The notes beneath the pieces are model-generated. The model was given only the letters and a program-made list of their open reading frames with translations. It had not been told where the DNA came from and made no database searches. Of a DNA stretch of 64,000 nucleotides, positions 46,493 through 59,842 are shown in pieces. How positions within the stretch are numbered: the first letter of the stretch is position 1; every line of letters starts with the position of its first letter. This DNA is from Isoetes taiwanensis (Eukaryota > Streptophyta > Lycopodiopsida > Isoetales > Isoetaceae), in assembly GCA_021234155.1 (NCBI GenBank), contig JAJEKV010000003.1, positions 21,853,569-21,917,568 of the forward strand. The letters run 5' to 3'. Both the position numbers and the translations under genes were made by a program.

Positions 46493-49400
46493 GAAGGGAC
46501 TCACCTGTATGCTGGTTTTGCAGAACTAACAACGAAAACCAAATTGTTGGATCCCAATCTGATCTAAATCGCGACCCCGACACCTGCCAAGTACGCATTT
46601 TAGGACCTGCTGATAATCAAGTTACGATGAAGCAGACTGAACATGCTAACGCAAGAAAAGCAGTGCTCCATTGTCTCATCCCTCAACATGCAGAGAGGGC
46701 AGATCACGCAGATATCTAGAGGAAATTTATGAACGGAAGTATTTACCCGCATGCAACTATAATGATCTGCCACGATAAGATAGACAGTTCAGGATGGAGC
46801 AATTTGTTCCATACCCCTTGCTAGACTGCTTTCCAATGAGGCTCAGGAATAATTAAAGGTCATTATGGCAATGGGGGCAACACTTCGGATGAAGCAGGAC
46901 ACCATATATGGAATTACCAATTGCTCCTCGTTGACACTATCGTGAACCCTCCAAAGCTGGGGAGTCACCTCTTGTAGATCTCAGGCACAGTGTGTCAAAG
47001 CAAGTATTTCTAGCTTCAGTGGTCGTATACATAACGTTACCTAAGACATAGTTTAACCATTTATGTTGTAGTGGATAAAAATGCGCCAAGTTGGCCCACA
47101 CTTGTTGTCGTTTCACTGCACTAGCAACGCTACTAGGATATACTAGACGCTTATTAGTGTCCCTTGAATTCCCTTTCAAAGTGAAGACTTATTGTTCTAT
47201 CCATAAAAATTTACTTCAAGTTTCGTTCAATAAATGAATTTTTGGATTGCAAGAAGGGCAAACCCTTGGGAGGAGGGTCAATGGTATATTCTATTTTATG
47301 TCATTGGATTTGCTATTTGGACATCCAAGCTTAGTTTATGGAGCATTAGTCAACCTGAGAAGATGGCTTGCTGGTTAGGCGTGTTACGGCTCCTCCCCAC
47401 AGTTTATATGCAAAAACAGAGGATTGGGCAAAAATCGTCTTCGCTGGACTCTGCCCCTAAAAATGTTGTAGTAGCATTTGATAAGGCGGTTGTGGAGCTG
47501 TTTGATTGAAAATAGCTTTTTGCCCTTTCCAGAGCCAAAACCCTTCTTTTTGCAGATCGAAAAAACCATAATAAGCAAACTGAAAAGTTGTTTGTATGCA
47601 CAAACAATAGATAAATAACAAGAAAAGTCTAGAATAGAAACAAAAGAGCAAAATTGGCGGGTTCAAAACACGGGAATGGGGGACAATATGCCAGATTCAT
47701 TAGCAACTTTTCGGACTTAGCCTTCATCCCTTACATGCCACATCTTTCACATATCAATAGTGTACATCTAAAAATAGTTGTAAGGCAACCCACATTACAT
47801 TAGTACCTCAGTGGTTGATTTATTTATTCTTCAAAAACTCTCAATACTAAATAATTGTACAAATTCCAGAAGATGGATGGCTAAAGCAATTATGGTATGT
47901 CAAGTCATTTGAATCAATAGTTTCTTTCAAAAACTTGGATTGTGATTATAGATGGTCATGGAGTCCGGAGGTATATCTTTTAGAATCTAAATGATTACGC
48001 CCACATTTTCTAATGAAGAGCTTGGTTGATTAGGTTTTTAGAAGTTCATCGCTTTGAGAAGCCAAATAATTTATGGGTCTTGTTGTTAATGAACGATTGT
48101 GCTGGAGAGTTCATCCTTGAATTCCTTCACAAAATACGTGTTCTTGTTTCAAGGGTGAGCCAGGTATATTTTGTTTGTTTGTTAGGCTAAGAAAATGCTT
48201 TTGGTTTAGAACTAAAGTCACATTTATGCGGCTCTGTATAGCAAGCTAGTGTCGGTCATTTGTTCTCTTTTTGCGGCATCTTATATGAAGAAGTAGAACA
48301 CATATTTTCCAAACAAGAAGTTGGATGCAACAGCTTCTCGTTTTGATGGAAGAGTTGTTTGTTACCCATGAGATGATATTCTTAGAGACTATCTTGCTTG
48401 GCACCTAGTGGATTGTAATTCTAGGCAATATAGCTCCTATGTGGATATTATGTAGGACTCATGGCTCTCAAGAAATCTTCATATTTGTAAGCATAGAAAA
48501 CCCGGGGGGTTCACCTAGATTATGGGGTACGAAACATGTGAGTGCACCAAATGGGTTTTTTTATTGCCTCTCTAGTACCGTATACTTAAGAAAAATATAA
48601 GGTTTTTATAATTTGAATGTCGTAGGATACCAGAGGGAGTGTGGTGGCGCCAGTGTTCGATTCGTATTCATACTATAAGGGTCTGTCATTTTTGGTGAGC
48701 TTCTACTGTTTTGGCTGCTTCATCTATTTCACATCATAAGGTTAATTATAGGCTAGCTTATGAAGAGCTAAGACATTTAGACATAGTGAATTTTATGTTT
48801 TAATTTTAAACAACTAAGTTGACATCGAGTTTACTTATTAAACTCACAATATATTGGTACGGATAATATACTTCAAGTTGTTTATATAATAAGTATCAAC
48901 TTCAAGTTGTTTATATATAAGTATCAATACTATGATAATATAGAAGATATCGTATATATATGGAAGGGGTTGTCAAGTAAAAGTGTTTTGGGCAAGTAAT
49001 TATATGATATGGGCTGCATTCTTTTACAAATAATGTAGTCGTATACAAAGGGTTTTTCATATGAAACTGTCGTATACAATGGGTTTTTTGGCAACCTAAG
49101 GAACGCACATGGCATATATACCTATAATAGAGGTGAATCCCCCGGGATAGAAAACTTCTTGGGGCGTATAGGTCGTGTGAAAATTATTGAATAGTTTGAC
49201 CTTAGTGTAAGCCAGGGAAAGTTTTAAGCACCCTATACTTTGTTCTAAATGAAATGAATTGGACATTTCTTTTATAATTTAGCTATTGAAATGAAGCCTG
49301 AAGTGGCCATTTTACTATTCTTTTTCCAATTTTTTTTTTCCAATATAGGTCTAAACGAAGTGGCTATTTCTTCTTCAAATGTTAAGTGTTCGAAGACAAA

Positions 49401-49797
49401 CAACATATTATGATGTGGTAATATACCATTAATTTAATTCTAACACCTCAAATTATATGCTCAGACAAATCTAAAAGCTCAAGTTATATTTGATACATCA
49501 AATGTTTTTGCCACCAAAGTTCAATATATGCATTACCAAAATTCATTATTTCGTATGATAGATATTACTACTACACTTGGTAAGTAAGTGTAGGATGTGA
49601 TAAAGATCCTCCAGGATATGGCAAGAATGTTATTCTCTAGAGAAATCCCCTATGCTTAAATGGGCATTTTGTTGGCCACTACCGTACATCCATGGAATTC
49701 AAAAGGCCAAAATATGGATATGTCCCAAACCACAAAAAAAGTGAATTGGCCATTCCAGTACTTTGTCTACCAATAAAAAGTATCAGCGGACATGTAT
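46493..49797. other. intergenic DNA with unidentifiable relics
   Basis: Short frames at 46937-47179 (-) and 47234-47509 (+) have no recognised domain. A repeated tcaagttgtttatata unit occurs near 48873 and 48902. Nothing else is visible. Confidence 0.5.
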
Positions 49798-49933
49798 TTT
49801 TTGCTACTCCATCAGATGATTTGAAAATTGTGTGCATGCCACCATCATTCTGGATTTGGCTGTATTTTCTGCTACTCCATCAGATGATTTGAAAGTTGTG
49901 TGCATGCCACCATCATTCTGGATTTGGCTGTGT
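49798..49933. repeat. 68-bp tandem duplication
   Basis: Two nearly identical units share GCTACTCCATCAGATGATTT and GCATGCCACCATCATTCTGG back to back. Confidence 0.9.
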
Positions 49934-51230
49934 ACACTATGTAACAGCTTGCATGTGTGATCCTACAAACATGATAGTGTTATAAATACTTACAATGCTG
50001 GGTATGAGTATTGATACTAGATCAAACATCGTGTTTTTATCTTTATTGATGCCATTGAATGACATCCTATTGCCAGGTTGGCTAAGATGATCATTTCATG
50101 GATGAAATCTTTTGTTTTGGATTTCAGATAAAATCACGCGCTCTTTTTTTAAGGGTTTTGGCCTCAGGGTCTTCACATCACGATCCTTTTCAACATTCAT
50201 CAGACGGCTGCTATAGATGCAGTTGATACTCTATGGGCTACTTTTGCTGCCAGACATTGCCCTGGATCCAGCACTAGCACTTCGAGAGGCACATGGCATG
50301 GTTATGTATCCTTAGTTTCCATAAGCAGATATACAAAACTATCTTTATCCTCTTGATACTTTGTAGGATGTACTGGCATCCACATGTTATGGTTAGTGAT
50401 CTGCTTCATCCGCATTTAATTACGTAAAGTTAATTTATCATTGTTGATATGTTATTTTATCTTCTATTTTTCAGGTCTATCTCTCAAAGTGCAATTCATG
50501 GTGCATTCCATGGATTGAAATTAAGGTGCAGTTGCATGTAAGAAATATATATCAATGATCTCACGTAATTTAATAAAGCAAACCGTTAAAATTATTTAAA
50601 GAATCTATATAATGCATTGTTGATACGACACTAGGCCTTGGACTTTAGTAGAATGCATTTGGCACTACAGTAAATATGAAGTCAAGTGAGTTTTTTCTGC
50701 TTTTATATAGCAGTTGTCTATCTTCTCACATCAAGTTTCAAAAATGTATTGCTCTATGAAAGTCTCAAATTTGAGCAAAATATATCTTCAGGTCTCCGGT
50801 ACACTCTAATTCACATAACCACTGTAATCATAATTGGTGCAGTTGTATACCAGTCTGAATGCCATGTCAGGATGGAAGATGCAGCATATGCTGTCAAAGT
50901 GAGGAGTCTTGAAGTTTACTCTTGATCATCTTCGACAAAGGCAGGATTTGTGTCCATCCGTTGGTTGCTCAAATCCACCTTTGGAATGAGAATTGGCATA
51001 GAATTGGTTTCTTTACGAGATATGGTGGACGACATGCATGTATTGCTATAAATTTTTGTAACATCGTTTCGTCAATGGCACAAATCCTAAATTTGGTTCG
51101 ATTGGAGCTGCCACATGTCAACAACAGATCGGTCAATTAGCGACGTGTATAGTGACGTCTGGGTCACATCTATGTGACATCTGGCCACGTGACCCAGACG
51201 TAACCTAGACACTGCAAAAGCGCCCCCCTG
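49934..51230. other. intergenic DNA
   Basis: A membrane-like frame at 50686-50925 (+) (LIHITTVIIIGAVVY) has no family match. No other feature is seen. Confidence 0.45.
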
Positions 51231-51730
51231 ACTTCTAATTGCCACATCGGGAGGAGGACAAGCCCAAACTCTTTTCTGTCAGTTCCCCTTGCTTCAGGTT
51301 TTCAACTGCAGCTTCTAATTCACGTCCCAACTGCAACATACCAAAACTCGGCCCCCAAAATGCAAACCCTTCTAGAACCTGGCAACCCACAGGGTTTACA
51401 TTCGGAGGCCCTCCTTGTTAGATTCGGCCGGGACCTTGCATCCTGTCTTGACGTGGGGGAGGAGGGGGAGGGGGGAGGGTGTTGATGCTAGAGCACGGAC
51501 CCTAAAAACCCCTCGGAAGCTGCTTACCCCAAAAGTCCTCTCACCAAGGTCCTGGGGACGGACGGACAACCTCCCCTCTCCGGAGCTGTGATTTGGCTCT
51601 ACCAATGGACTCAGAACATCGACATTGCCCTGGGGCATAGTTACCCGGAATGGGAACTTTTTGGGAACTTTAACCCAAAATCTGGAACGGGAACGGGAAC
51701 GGATGGGAACGGGAACGACCAACATTCAAA
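51231..51730. other. GC-richer island with short GGGAAC repeats
   Basis: A stretch of about 450 bases is clearly richer in G and C than its surroundings and ends in GGGAACGGGAACGG-type repeats (51638-51716). Frames on both strands are rich in Arg/Ser or Gly/Thr and look compositional. Confidence 0.45.
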
Positions 51731-54161
51731 TTTTTCATTTTTGAAAATGGATTTGAAGTTTTCTTTGCTTAAAGAACATCTTAGAACACTTAGAATTAAA
51801 AAATGTTTCAAGGGGGAGTGAGTTGAAAGCCTAAACATGTATAGCTACTCCGTAACAATAATATTAGAACTTTAAACAACATTTTTCCATTTAGAACGTA
51901 TTTTTTTAAGTTAACATATTGTCATTTATCTATTCTACTAGAAAAAGTGCCCAGCGTTGCTGGGCTTTTATCGGGAATAAACTAAACAAATAATATAAAG
52001 AAAAGGTTGACGACATTGGGTTTTTCCTTCTTTGCTTTTGATGGTCAGGGTTATTTTGTGTATAGTAAATATCGTCTCTTTCAAAATGTGGGCCTTCTTA
52101 TAAAATACAAGGAGTCAATTCAGATTATGCGGAGTTAGATTCTAGGGTTATGCGGAGTTAGATCTCTAGAGTTAGTTCATGATCTCGTACTAAGAATATA
52201 GAAGATATGAAATGACACCACAAGCATTGCCAAAAAAGTCGGGCCTATCGGAAGATAGTGTACAGACTAGGTTCCCAAAAATTTAAAGCATGTGGTGATC
52301 CAACGAACTTATTGTCGTCATGCATTGCTCTTATAGTGGTTAAAATTAGGATGCTCTTGATTGTTATAACAAAGATTTAAAAATAAGATGATCTTGATTG
52401 TTTGCAATGTCATGGACCTTGGGCGAAGGCAATTGGACAAATGAGTTTGATCTACAATAAGCTCTTTGCCTTTCCCAAAAATTGCATTGCTTTTGTGAAA
52501 ATGCATTTTTGTGAAAATGCATTTTTGTGAAATTATATTTTTGTGAGCAATGTAAAGATGCAATGCATTTTTAGAGGCTTTTTCATTGTTGAGCTTCGTA
52601 GATGTATTGATTAAAGTGTTCATCATATGCAATCACCATCAGATAGAATTTTGATATGTTGAAGTGCACATTGACCTAGATCGAAGAAAATTTTCATTTG
52701 ATATAAAGTAATTCATAAACAACGTGTTCAATTTATTTGCCAACATAGTAGTCATCCTTGACAACATCAAATTAGATGGCTTCACACACAATGAATTGAT
52801 GAAGCTGCTAGGCCCCTGCTAAAAGCATAAAAAGCGTTATGGAGCAGGTGGCATCCATTGCCACATGGCCATGCCTGGATAACCAGGTGAAGGATTTGGC
52901 TTGCCTGGTGTGAAGCAACTGCATTGCTGCTGCTTATTGCCTTGAAATTAAGTTTTTCATCATGAAGTTCATTCTTCTCAGTTTGCACCAAGGCTCAACA
53001 TGGATAATAAACAAGTAGTGCAGCTATAATAGTAATGTTAAGCTAATGATGAAATGGTACCTTGAGTTCTTTTATGGAATCCTGCAAACTGTTTGTTTGA
53101 CTTTGACTCTTTTAACTGCTGAGGTTTTGCATGAAGTTGTATCCACACATGAATTGCACCAATGAGTATTGTGTCCATATTTGTTTTTGGTGGTCGTCAT
53201 GTTTTGGTGGTGTTTTTGTGGTCGTCATGGCTCGATGCAAAGAATTGAGAATGTATAATAGTATCTAATAGTCTGTTTATACAACTTGCTTTTATTTAAA
53301 CATCATGCTTTGTTTCCAATCCCCGATTCATTCCTAGACTTGTCAAAACGATAGGCCAACAAACACATTAGTTGGTAAAAACAGACTACAATAATAGTCT
53401 TCAAAATTTCCTTATGCATGCTTATTACCTTTTGTGCAGGCATTCATTTCTAATTCCATTCAGTTTATAAGGAGAGATGAAAATACCTGCAATCTACTTG
53501 ATCAAATGGTGGATTGCAACAGAAGAAGCAGGAGGAGATTGTGAAGAATCATCCGGCAAAAGGTTAGCTACTAAAAAACCAATATGTGGAACCTACCCTA
53601 TAAGAACTTTGTGTTTTATGTTCTTGAGCTTCAATTTATGATAAAGCCCTCATAATGGATTCCAAATGTGAACATGGCTTAAAAATCTAGCTAGTCAAAG
53701 TGGCATGTTTAAAGCCATTACCAGCACTGCAAATTTAAAATCCTGCAACGTCAAAATCCTGAACTGCAAAATGTTACAGAAGGGCTATATCTTCATCATT
53801 GCTGGCCGCAAACTCCCTTAACAAAAATATTTGATCCATAATCTATTAAAAAACAACAGATATAGACCTTTCCATCTATCTTTTGCTTTTTCAATCTGCA
53901 GGTTTATTGCTTTCAAGCATCTATCTTTCGCTAATTGTATGCAGTTGTTTTGTTAGATCCTCTATGAGCTGGAGCCTATGTCCTCACGTCAAGCATTGTA
54001 TGCCAAGGCACATATGTAACCTAGGTAGAAAATGAAAACACAATTTAAATATTGGAGATTAAAGAAACTCAGGTTCTGCAGGGTTAGCCTTTCTTCTCGA
54101 CTTTGTGATTGGCGGTTTAAACCTGGAGCTAGTCACGGGGGATTGTCCAGTGAAGGCAGTA
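51731..54161. other. intergenic DNA
   Basis: CTACTAG followed by the hairpin GCCCAGC-GTT-GCTGGGC lies at 51949-51965. Tandem copies of GTGAAAATGCATTTTT are at 52495-52545. No gene is recognised. Confidence 0.5.
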
Positions 54162-54957
54162 CATGACTTTGAGAAACTTACTATGTAACCTGATAAAAAG
54201 TCTTTGAATGAAAGGCTATATTTCCTTAGATTGTTGCAGGATATGTAGAGTCTATGTAGAGTCTGTGCCTTTCCCAAATGCCTTATCTTGCATGAAAGCT
54301 CCAATTCATTTATCTTTATGCCTGAGTGCAACTGAGAGGAAATAGAACATGTACCAATTTGGAAGCAATATGATGGGAGCTTGTACAGGTGGGAATAATC
54401 AATAGAGGAAGATGGCAAAAACGAAAATAACATGACTTTGAGAAACTAACTATGTAACCTGAGAAACAACCTTTGAATGAAAGGCTATATCTCCTACTTA
54501 GATTGTTGGCACAATATGTGGAATCCGTGTTTTGCCAAAATGCCTTATCTTGCATGAAAGCTCCAATTCATTTATCGTTATGCCCGACCGCGAACTCGAG
54601 AAGAAACAGCATGTGCCAATTTAGAAACAATTTGGTGGGAACTTTCGCGGTGGGGAATAATCAATAGAGGAAGATAACAATGTATATTTCGCTAGTGCAA
54701 AGTGAAGACATGACTTTGAGAAACTGACTATCTAACCTGAGAAACAGTTGAATGAAAGGTTATATCCCCTTCTTAGATCGTTGCAGGATATGTAGAATCT
54801 GTGCCTTTCCCATGCATGAAAGCTCCAATTCATTTGTCTTTATGCCTGACTGCAACTAAGAAGAAACAGAGCATGTGCCAATTTGAAAACAATTTGATGG
54901 GAACTTGTACGGGTGGGAATAATCGATAGAGCAAGATGGAAAAAACGAAAGTAACAA
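54162..54957. repeat. tandem array of three ~270-bp units
   Basis: Units start at 54162, 54431 and 54709 with CATGACTTTGAGAAACT and share AAAGCTCCAATTCATTT and GGGAATAATC. They differ by a few percent to tens of percent and by small indels. A further 75-base sequence (CATCTATCTTTCGCTAATT) flanks the array on both sides, at about 53871-53945 and 55006-55090. Confidence 0.9.
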
Positions 54958-55099
54958 TAAATATTGCTTCAGTGCTCAACCTGAAAACACTTAATCCCAA
55001 CCTCTCCATAGACCTTTCCATCTAGCATTCGCTTTTCTATCTCAGAGGTTCATTGCTTTGAAGCATCTATCTTTCGCTAATTGGATGCAATAGTAGCAG

Positions 55100-56770
55100 T
55101 GCAGAGATCAGTTTATAATCAAGCTGGAAAACATGTGATTATTGGAGGCAAATCTGCTTTTGAATCTGGAAAGACACAACAATAGTAAGACCATAGTGCT
55201 TTTAAAGTAAGATAGAGCATAAAATTTCACATCTATAATACTTGCCCAAAACTAAGTTTGCCATATATTTTTTCTTGTCTAGAACCACTATTCAGACATA
55301 AGATCATAAGATAAAGACATTTACCCGAAAGCCATGAAAGCCATAACGTGGACCTGCTATTTCCTTCAACAGCATTGTGAGAGCAAGCACCAAATATATT
55401 TGGTGAATAAAAATTTCTAAAATCTTCTTTTTGATAGTCTTTTATGCAAAGGCTGTGATCATGATTGTGATGAAACAATATCCTTTTGCGGCATTTGTTG
55501 GAATAAATCCATGGCATTATTAAGAATTCTGCCATACTTCTGCCATGATTTTATTGTTAGATATGCACTCACAGACTGCATTTTGCATTTTTCAGCTATC
55601 GATATTTTATCAGCAAAAGAGGACGTGGCAGGACACTGTATGTTAAATCTATCACTGGTTTGTAAGTATGTGTATTGCAGATTCAGATTCAATTGGCTTA
55701 TTGATGCTGTTATTGTATAGCCAATTGAAGTTCCCACAAGATTTGTGTATTGCATGAGGCCACATAGGAAGATTTTTGAACCACCTGATTAATTTGAAGA
55801 TTGAGATACAAAAACTGATCAGAGTGAAGTATTAGGCATAGGAAAGGGAATGCAAGCCTAAATTTGCTCTAACTGCATCCATGTATGTATAGTTGCGCTT
55901 TCCCGTTACAGGATCGGGCGATTCCGCTTGAAGAGCATACGCATATTTATAAGATCAGCTCTGACTTTTAAAACGTTCAAGGTTGAAAGACCTTGCATTA
56001 TCCCAGGTATTTCAAAGGAATCACAAATCTGTGCGAACATAGGAAGCTAAATGAGGCACTGGAAGAGCAAGGGTTGCCGTTGTCAAGGAATAATGCATAT
56101 TTCCTTTTGCACGAGTCCATACAGGAAAAGGTATTGAATGTTTGCAAATTCTTCTGATTTCTAATAGTCTTGGCATCTCAATCATCTGTTTGCTATGTTT
56201 GGGAAATTGGTTGAAGCAAATTAAGCATTTGCAAGGGTCCCATAGCCAAGTGCTTGTAGATGAAGCACAAGTATTTCTGTGCCTAAGGCTTGCTGGGCAT
56301 GAGTACAACATGTCCTCTGCAATTCTCAAGTTTATTCCCTACTTGTAGTCATGTCCAGAAAAAAAACTTTAGTCATGGCATGAGTGCCGTACCTTATTGT
56401 GCTCAGTTCCTTTGCTTTTGCAGTGGATAAGGACAAGTAGTATTTCTTCATCAAGTCCAGTTTGAGCCTGCACATAGTTCAAGTCTCAACCTGCACAAAT
56501 TATCGAAGTTCAATACATCAGTTTTGGAAACTTATCAACTCCCTAAACAGAGAAAGGATGCCACAAATGGCTTCCTTCTTTGTTTGATAGAATGTGGTAT
56601 CATTTTCACCATATGTTCAGCATGGCATTGCTGCTGGTTGTCTCTCTCGAGTCTAATGTGACTTGGACTTCTGTTTGTGCTCTTGGCATTTTCTGAGAAG
56701 CTCATCAAGCCTCAATATACCGAATAATTAAGAAGCCTGGGAATTGTTCAGTGTGCTCCTGGCCGTGCAC
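55100..56770. other. mostly noncoding; possible PPR-protein remnant
   Basis: On the minus strand at 55370-55600, AMDLFQQMPQKDIVS and, in another frame, ACSHNAVEGN resemble successive pieces of plant PPR repeats (LFxxMPxKDxVSW and ACSHxGxVEEG). The frame changes and stops would make it a relic. The remainder is noncoding. Confidence 0.35.
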
Positions 56771-56783
56771 ATTCTGTCCCAAT

Positions 56784-57190
56784 CACAGATGATGGCCAAA
56801 TCATTATTACCCAAGGAGAGGGCATTTATGTGTATGGATTATTGGCCCTGTTCTACATCCAGCATTGTGTAATCTGGTCTGCTAGGTCTGCATATTTCTC
56901 CAGATTGTAGATGAACAGTCAGCCTGTCCAAATCACAGATGATGGCCAAATCACTTAAGGAATGACATGGAGAGGACATTTATGCATTGATTATTGTCCC
57001 TGTTCTACATCCAGCATTTTGTAATCTGGTCTGCTAGGTCTGCCCATTTTCTCTAGATGATGGCCAAATCACTTATTAACCAAGGAATGTGACACGGAGA
57101 GTACATCTATGTGTATGGGTTAGGGTTATTTATTGGGATCATCTCCCTGTTTTGCATGCAGGGGTGGTTGTTTACCACAAGAAAGAACCA
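56784..57190. repeat. tandem repeat of ~120-150 bp, three units
   Basis: Units start near 56784, 56934 and 57055 with GATGATGGCCAAATCA and share CTGTTCTACATCCAGCATT and GTCTGCTAGGTCTGC. The third is the most diverged. Confidence 0.85.
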
Positions 57191-57211
57191 CCCGCATAAG
57201 GAGCATCTAAA

Positions 57212-58311
57212 TCTATCTATCTATCTATATTCTAAGCCCATATATGAGCCTTAGAATTGCCATAAGTTACGAATTTATTGAGCTAAGCTATATATTAGTC
57301 ACATCTAGCAAATAAGGGACTTTAGTAAACAAGCTAATAAGGGATTTGAGTAAACACTTACAGGAAAATACAGGTTGCATCTTACACTCCAGCACCATTT
57401 ATTGATATCTTTCACCCCAGTTGAGTTGCCTGCAATAACCCATACATGCATAAATATACAGTAAGATCCTTCGACTTACAGGAACTGTCATAATCTACAC
57501 ATTTGCTGAGCTAAGCGCAAAGAAAAACAAAAGCTTTTGCACCTACAGTGATGTTTTACAACTATAATGAAAAATATTTGGACAAATTCCATAATTCTGT
57601 TTCATATAACTAAAGTACTAAAGGCATTCAATTTACTTTTCAATGGTAAAGTCTGGACTGCACAAACAGGTCTGATGTGCCATCGCAAATATTTCTCACA
57701 TGGCTTGACAATTATGAGGCATTTCTTCCATAAACTTTCCTTTGGCCCTACTTCGTAAAGCCAAGAAAGAAAAGCCGCACATGTAAAGTTCAATCTTAAA
57801 ATACAAGGAAATCATTGTTTTGCGCAATCCAATCTCTTAGAGTTGGTCGTCTCGCCAATCGCCGCCTAACTCTCTAAGAACAAACAAGCTTAAGATTGCA
57901 TTTTTGGGAAAACACAAAAGTAGCGATTTGTCAAAGAACTATGCCAAGAGTCAACGGCAGCAAGAATAAAATACAAAGAGTTTTGTGCATTGTCTTGTAA
58001 ATGAAGAAATTTTCAAGTTGAACCAAATACCTGCCAAGCTTAACAAAGAGTCGTTTCCGGGTAGGAGAGCTGAGATAGAAGATGCAACGGCGGCGAGGAG
58101 ATGGAGGAGATGGAGATGCACAGACAGCCAAAGAGGGAATCCCAAGAGGAGAACGGTTTCGGAAGAAGCGATGCCTTTCTTTCTTCAAAACTTCCACAGA
58201 GATGATCTAACGGCCCACAAAAAATGTAACAAAATCAACGCGCAAGATTGCGCACAGACTATCACAAAACGCCTTTATTATTATATATAGATAGATAGAT
58301 TCTATTCTATT
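57212..58311 (-). mobile_element. candidate non-autonomous element with Helitron-like end
   Basis: At the right edge, read on the minus strand, the sequence starts TCTATCTATCTATATATAAT, then AATAAAGGCG and a GCGCAA-TC-TTGCGC hairpin, the look of a plant Helitron 5' end. The left edge carries a similar TATC run in inverse orientation (57212-57240) beside a near-palindrome AAGCCCATATATGAGCCTT. Frames inside (57931-58197 on the minus strand) are unrecognised. A MITE with imperfect terminal inverted repeats is the alternative; no CTRR terminus was pinned down. Confidence 0.4.
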
Positions 58312-59842
58312 TATCAAAACATACAACTTGAAATGTTTATAAAGCATAAAGAACATAAGTCACATAATATAATAAGTTCCTATAATTTCAAATCTTCTAT
58401 TTTCATGACCTTCATCAACCTGCAAAGTAAAATTAAGATATGTTTTAAATCACATAATAGCTAGAAAGTAGGAAATAGTACATATGTGAGCAGTCATTTT
58501 CTGCCAAATAGGAACAAATGCATTGAATGCACGTGTTGGCAGCACATCATGATGAAAGCAATGAAAAAAAGCTGCTCTAACATAACCATCAAGTTCTTTA
58601 TTAACAGATTTTTTTGCTTAATCAAAACTTCTTAACTGTCAAGACCTTCTGACTGTTAAAATACTGCAAGATCTAAGCTAGTAGTAGAAGAAACAATAAT
58701 CTCATGCAAGGATTCATGATAATGCAGACAACCAAACATAGAAGATAGTAATAAAAATTCTTTGAGACTAAATATATCAAGACAAACATATGGCCGAAAG
58801 TGAAGTGGCTTTCTTATTGAGTGTTCCAAAAAACGAAAACAACAGTAGAATAGTAACAATGAATGGCCATAACCAATCAAAGATAGACCTTAATAAAACC
58901 TCGGAATTAGACAGTTACCGAAGGTTTTATAAAAATAAAGCCACACAGACTCAAAGTCCGAAATCTTATCATCTGGACTAAAAACCCCGCCCTTCCGGGT
59001 TTTCGGGGAAAACCATGAAGATAAAAAATGGACTAAGAGTAAGATAACCGATGGAGATGAATTCCGAACCAGCAACAATCAGTTGAAAGACTCTGAATAA
59101 AGCTGAAGAAGGTAGGATCCGCCAAAACAGCAAAATGATGAAACGTCTCCAATACCATCAGACTCGACGCATCGAACATCCATAACCCCTGCTCCAAAGA
59201 CTGTAAGCAAATTAAAGGCTCACAAGAAACTCGTGTCAAATTGTTAGTGAAGAAAGGAGAAAAACTCTACACTAAATCAACATGCACAAGACAAAATCAC
59301 GAACCAACCATATATGTAAAAACAAAATACGTAAAAAGAAAGTTATGGATAGGGAAGAACATCCGCTCAGCCAGAAAAGACTCATGTCAGCTAAAGCGGG
59401 GAAGAACATCCATCCAACAGATCTAGAAAAATAAGGTGAGTAAGGCTTCCGCCTAGCCATGATAATCATTGCAAACCAGCGCGGGAAAAAATCATCCGCC
59501 CATAAACAAAGGAAATCAAACAAATGAAAATCAAGAATGCAAACCAAGAAATCTAACAAGAGAAGAGCAGAAAAGCGGATAAATAAGAACGGGTAGGGTG
59601 GGAGGGAAAGCTAGAAACAAAAAAGAAAAAGGAAAGGAACACTCAAAGAGAAGGCCGATGAGAAAGAACTGAAAAGGTAATGACAATATATGGAGACAAA
59701 GGAAAAGATCTACTAAAAATAGTCCAAAGGTATGTCGTCTTCCCAAGAATGATGGTTCTATGGTGGCATAGAACCATTGCATTCTTGGGAGACTCTATAT
59801 ATCAAGACAAACATATGGCCGAAAGAAGAGGAACACTCCACC
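58312..59842 (-). mobile_element. 3' region of the DIRS-like retrotransposon and its flank
   Basis: The region lies downstream of the recombinase gene. A sequence of about 43 bases with ATATCAAGACAAACATATGG and CCGAAAG occurs at about 58758-58800 and again at 59782-59825 in the same orientation. DIRS/PAT elements carry inverted or split direct terminal repeats; this pair may belong to them. The outer edge of the element was not located. Confidence 0.45.
59739..59791. repeat. near-perfect short hairpin
   Basis: Arms 59739-59762 and 59767-59791 pair over 24 bases with one bulged base and a 4-base loop; core CCAAGAATG..ATGGTTCTATG. It lies 50-100 bases past the recombinase stop. Confidence 0.88.

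Noticed and set aside
51396-51838. Arg/Ser-rich and Gly/Thr-rich frames as genes
   Set aside because: Explained by the GGGAAC repeat and local GC composition.
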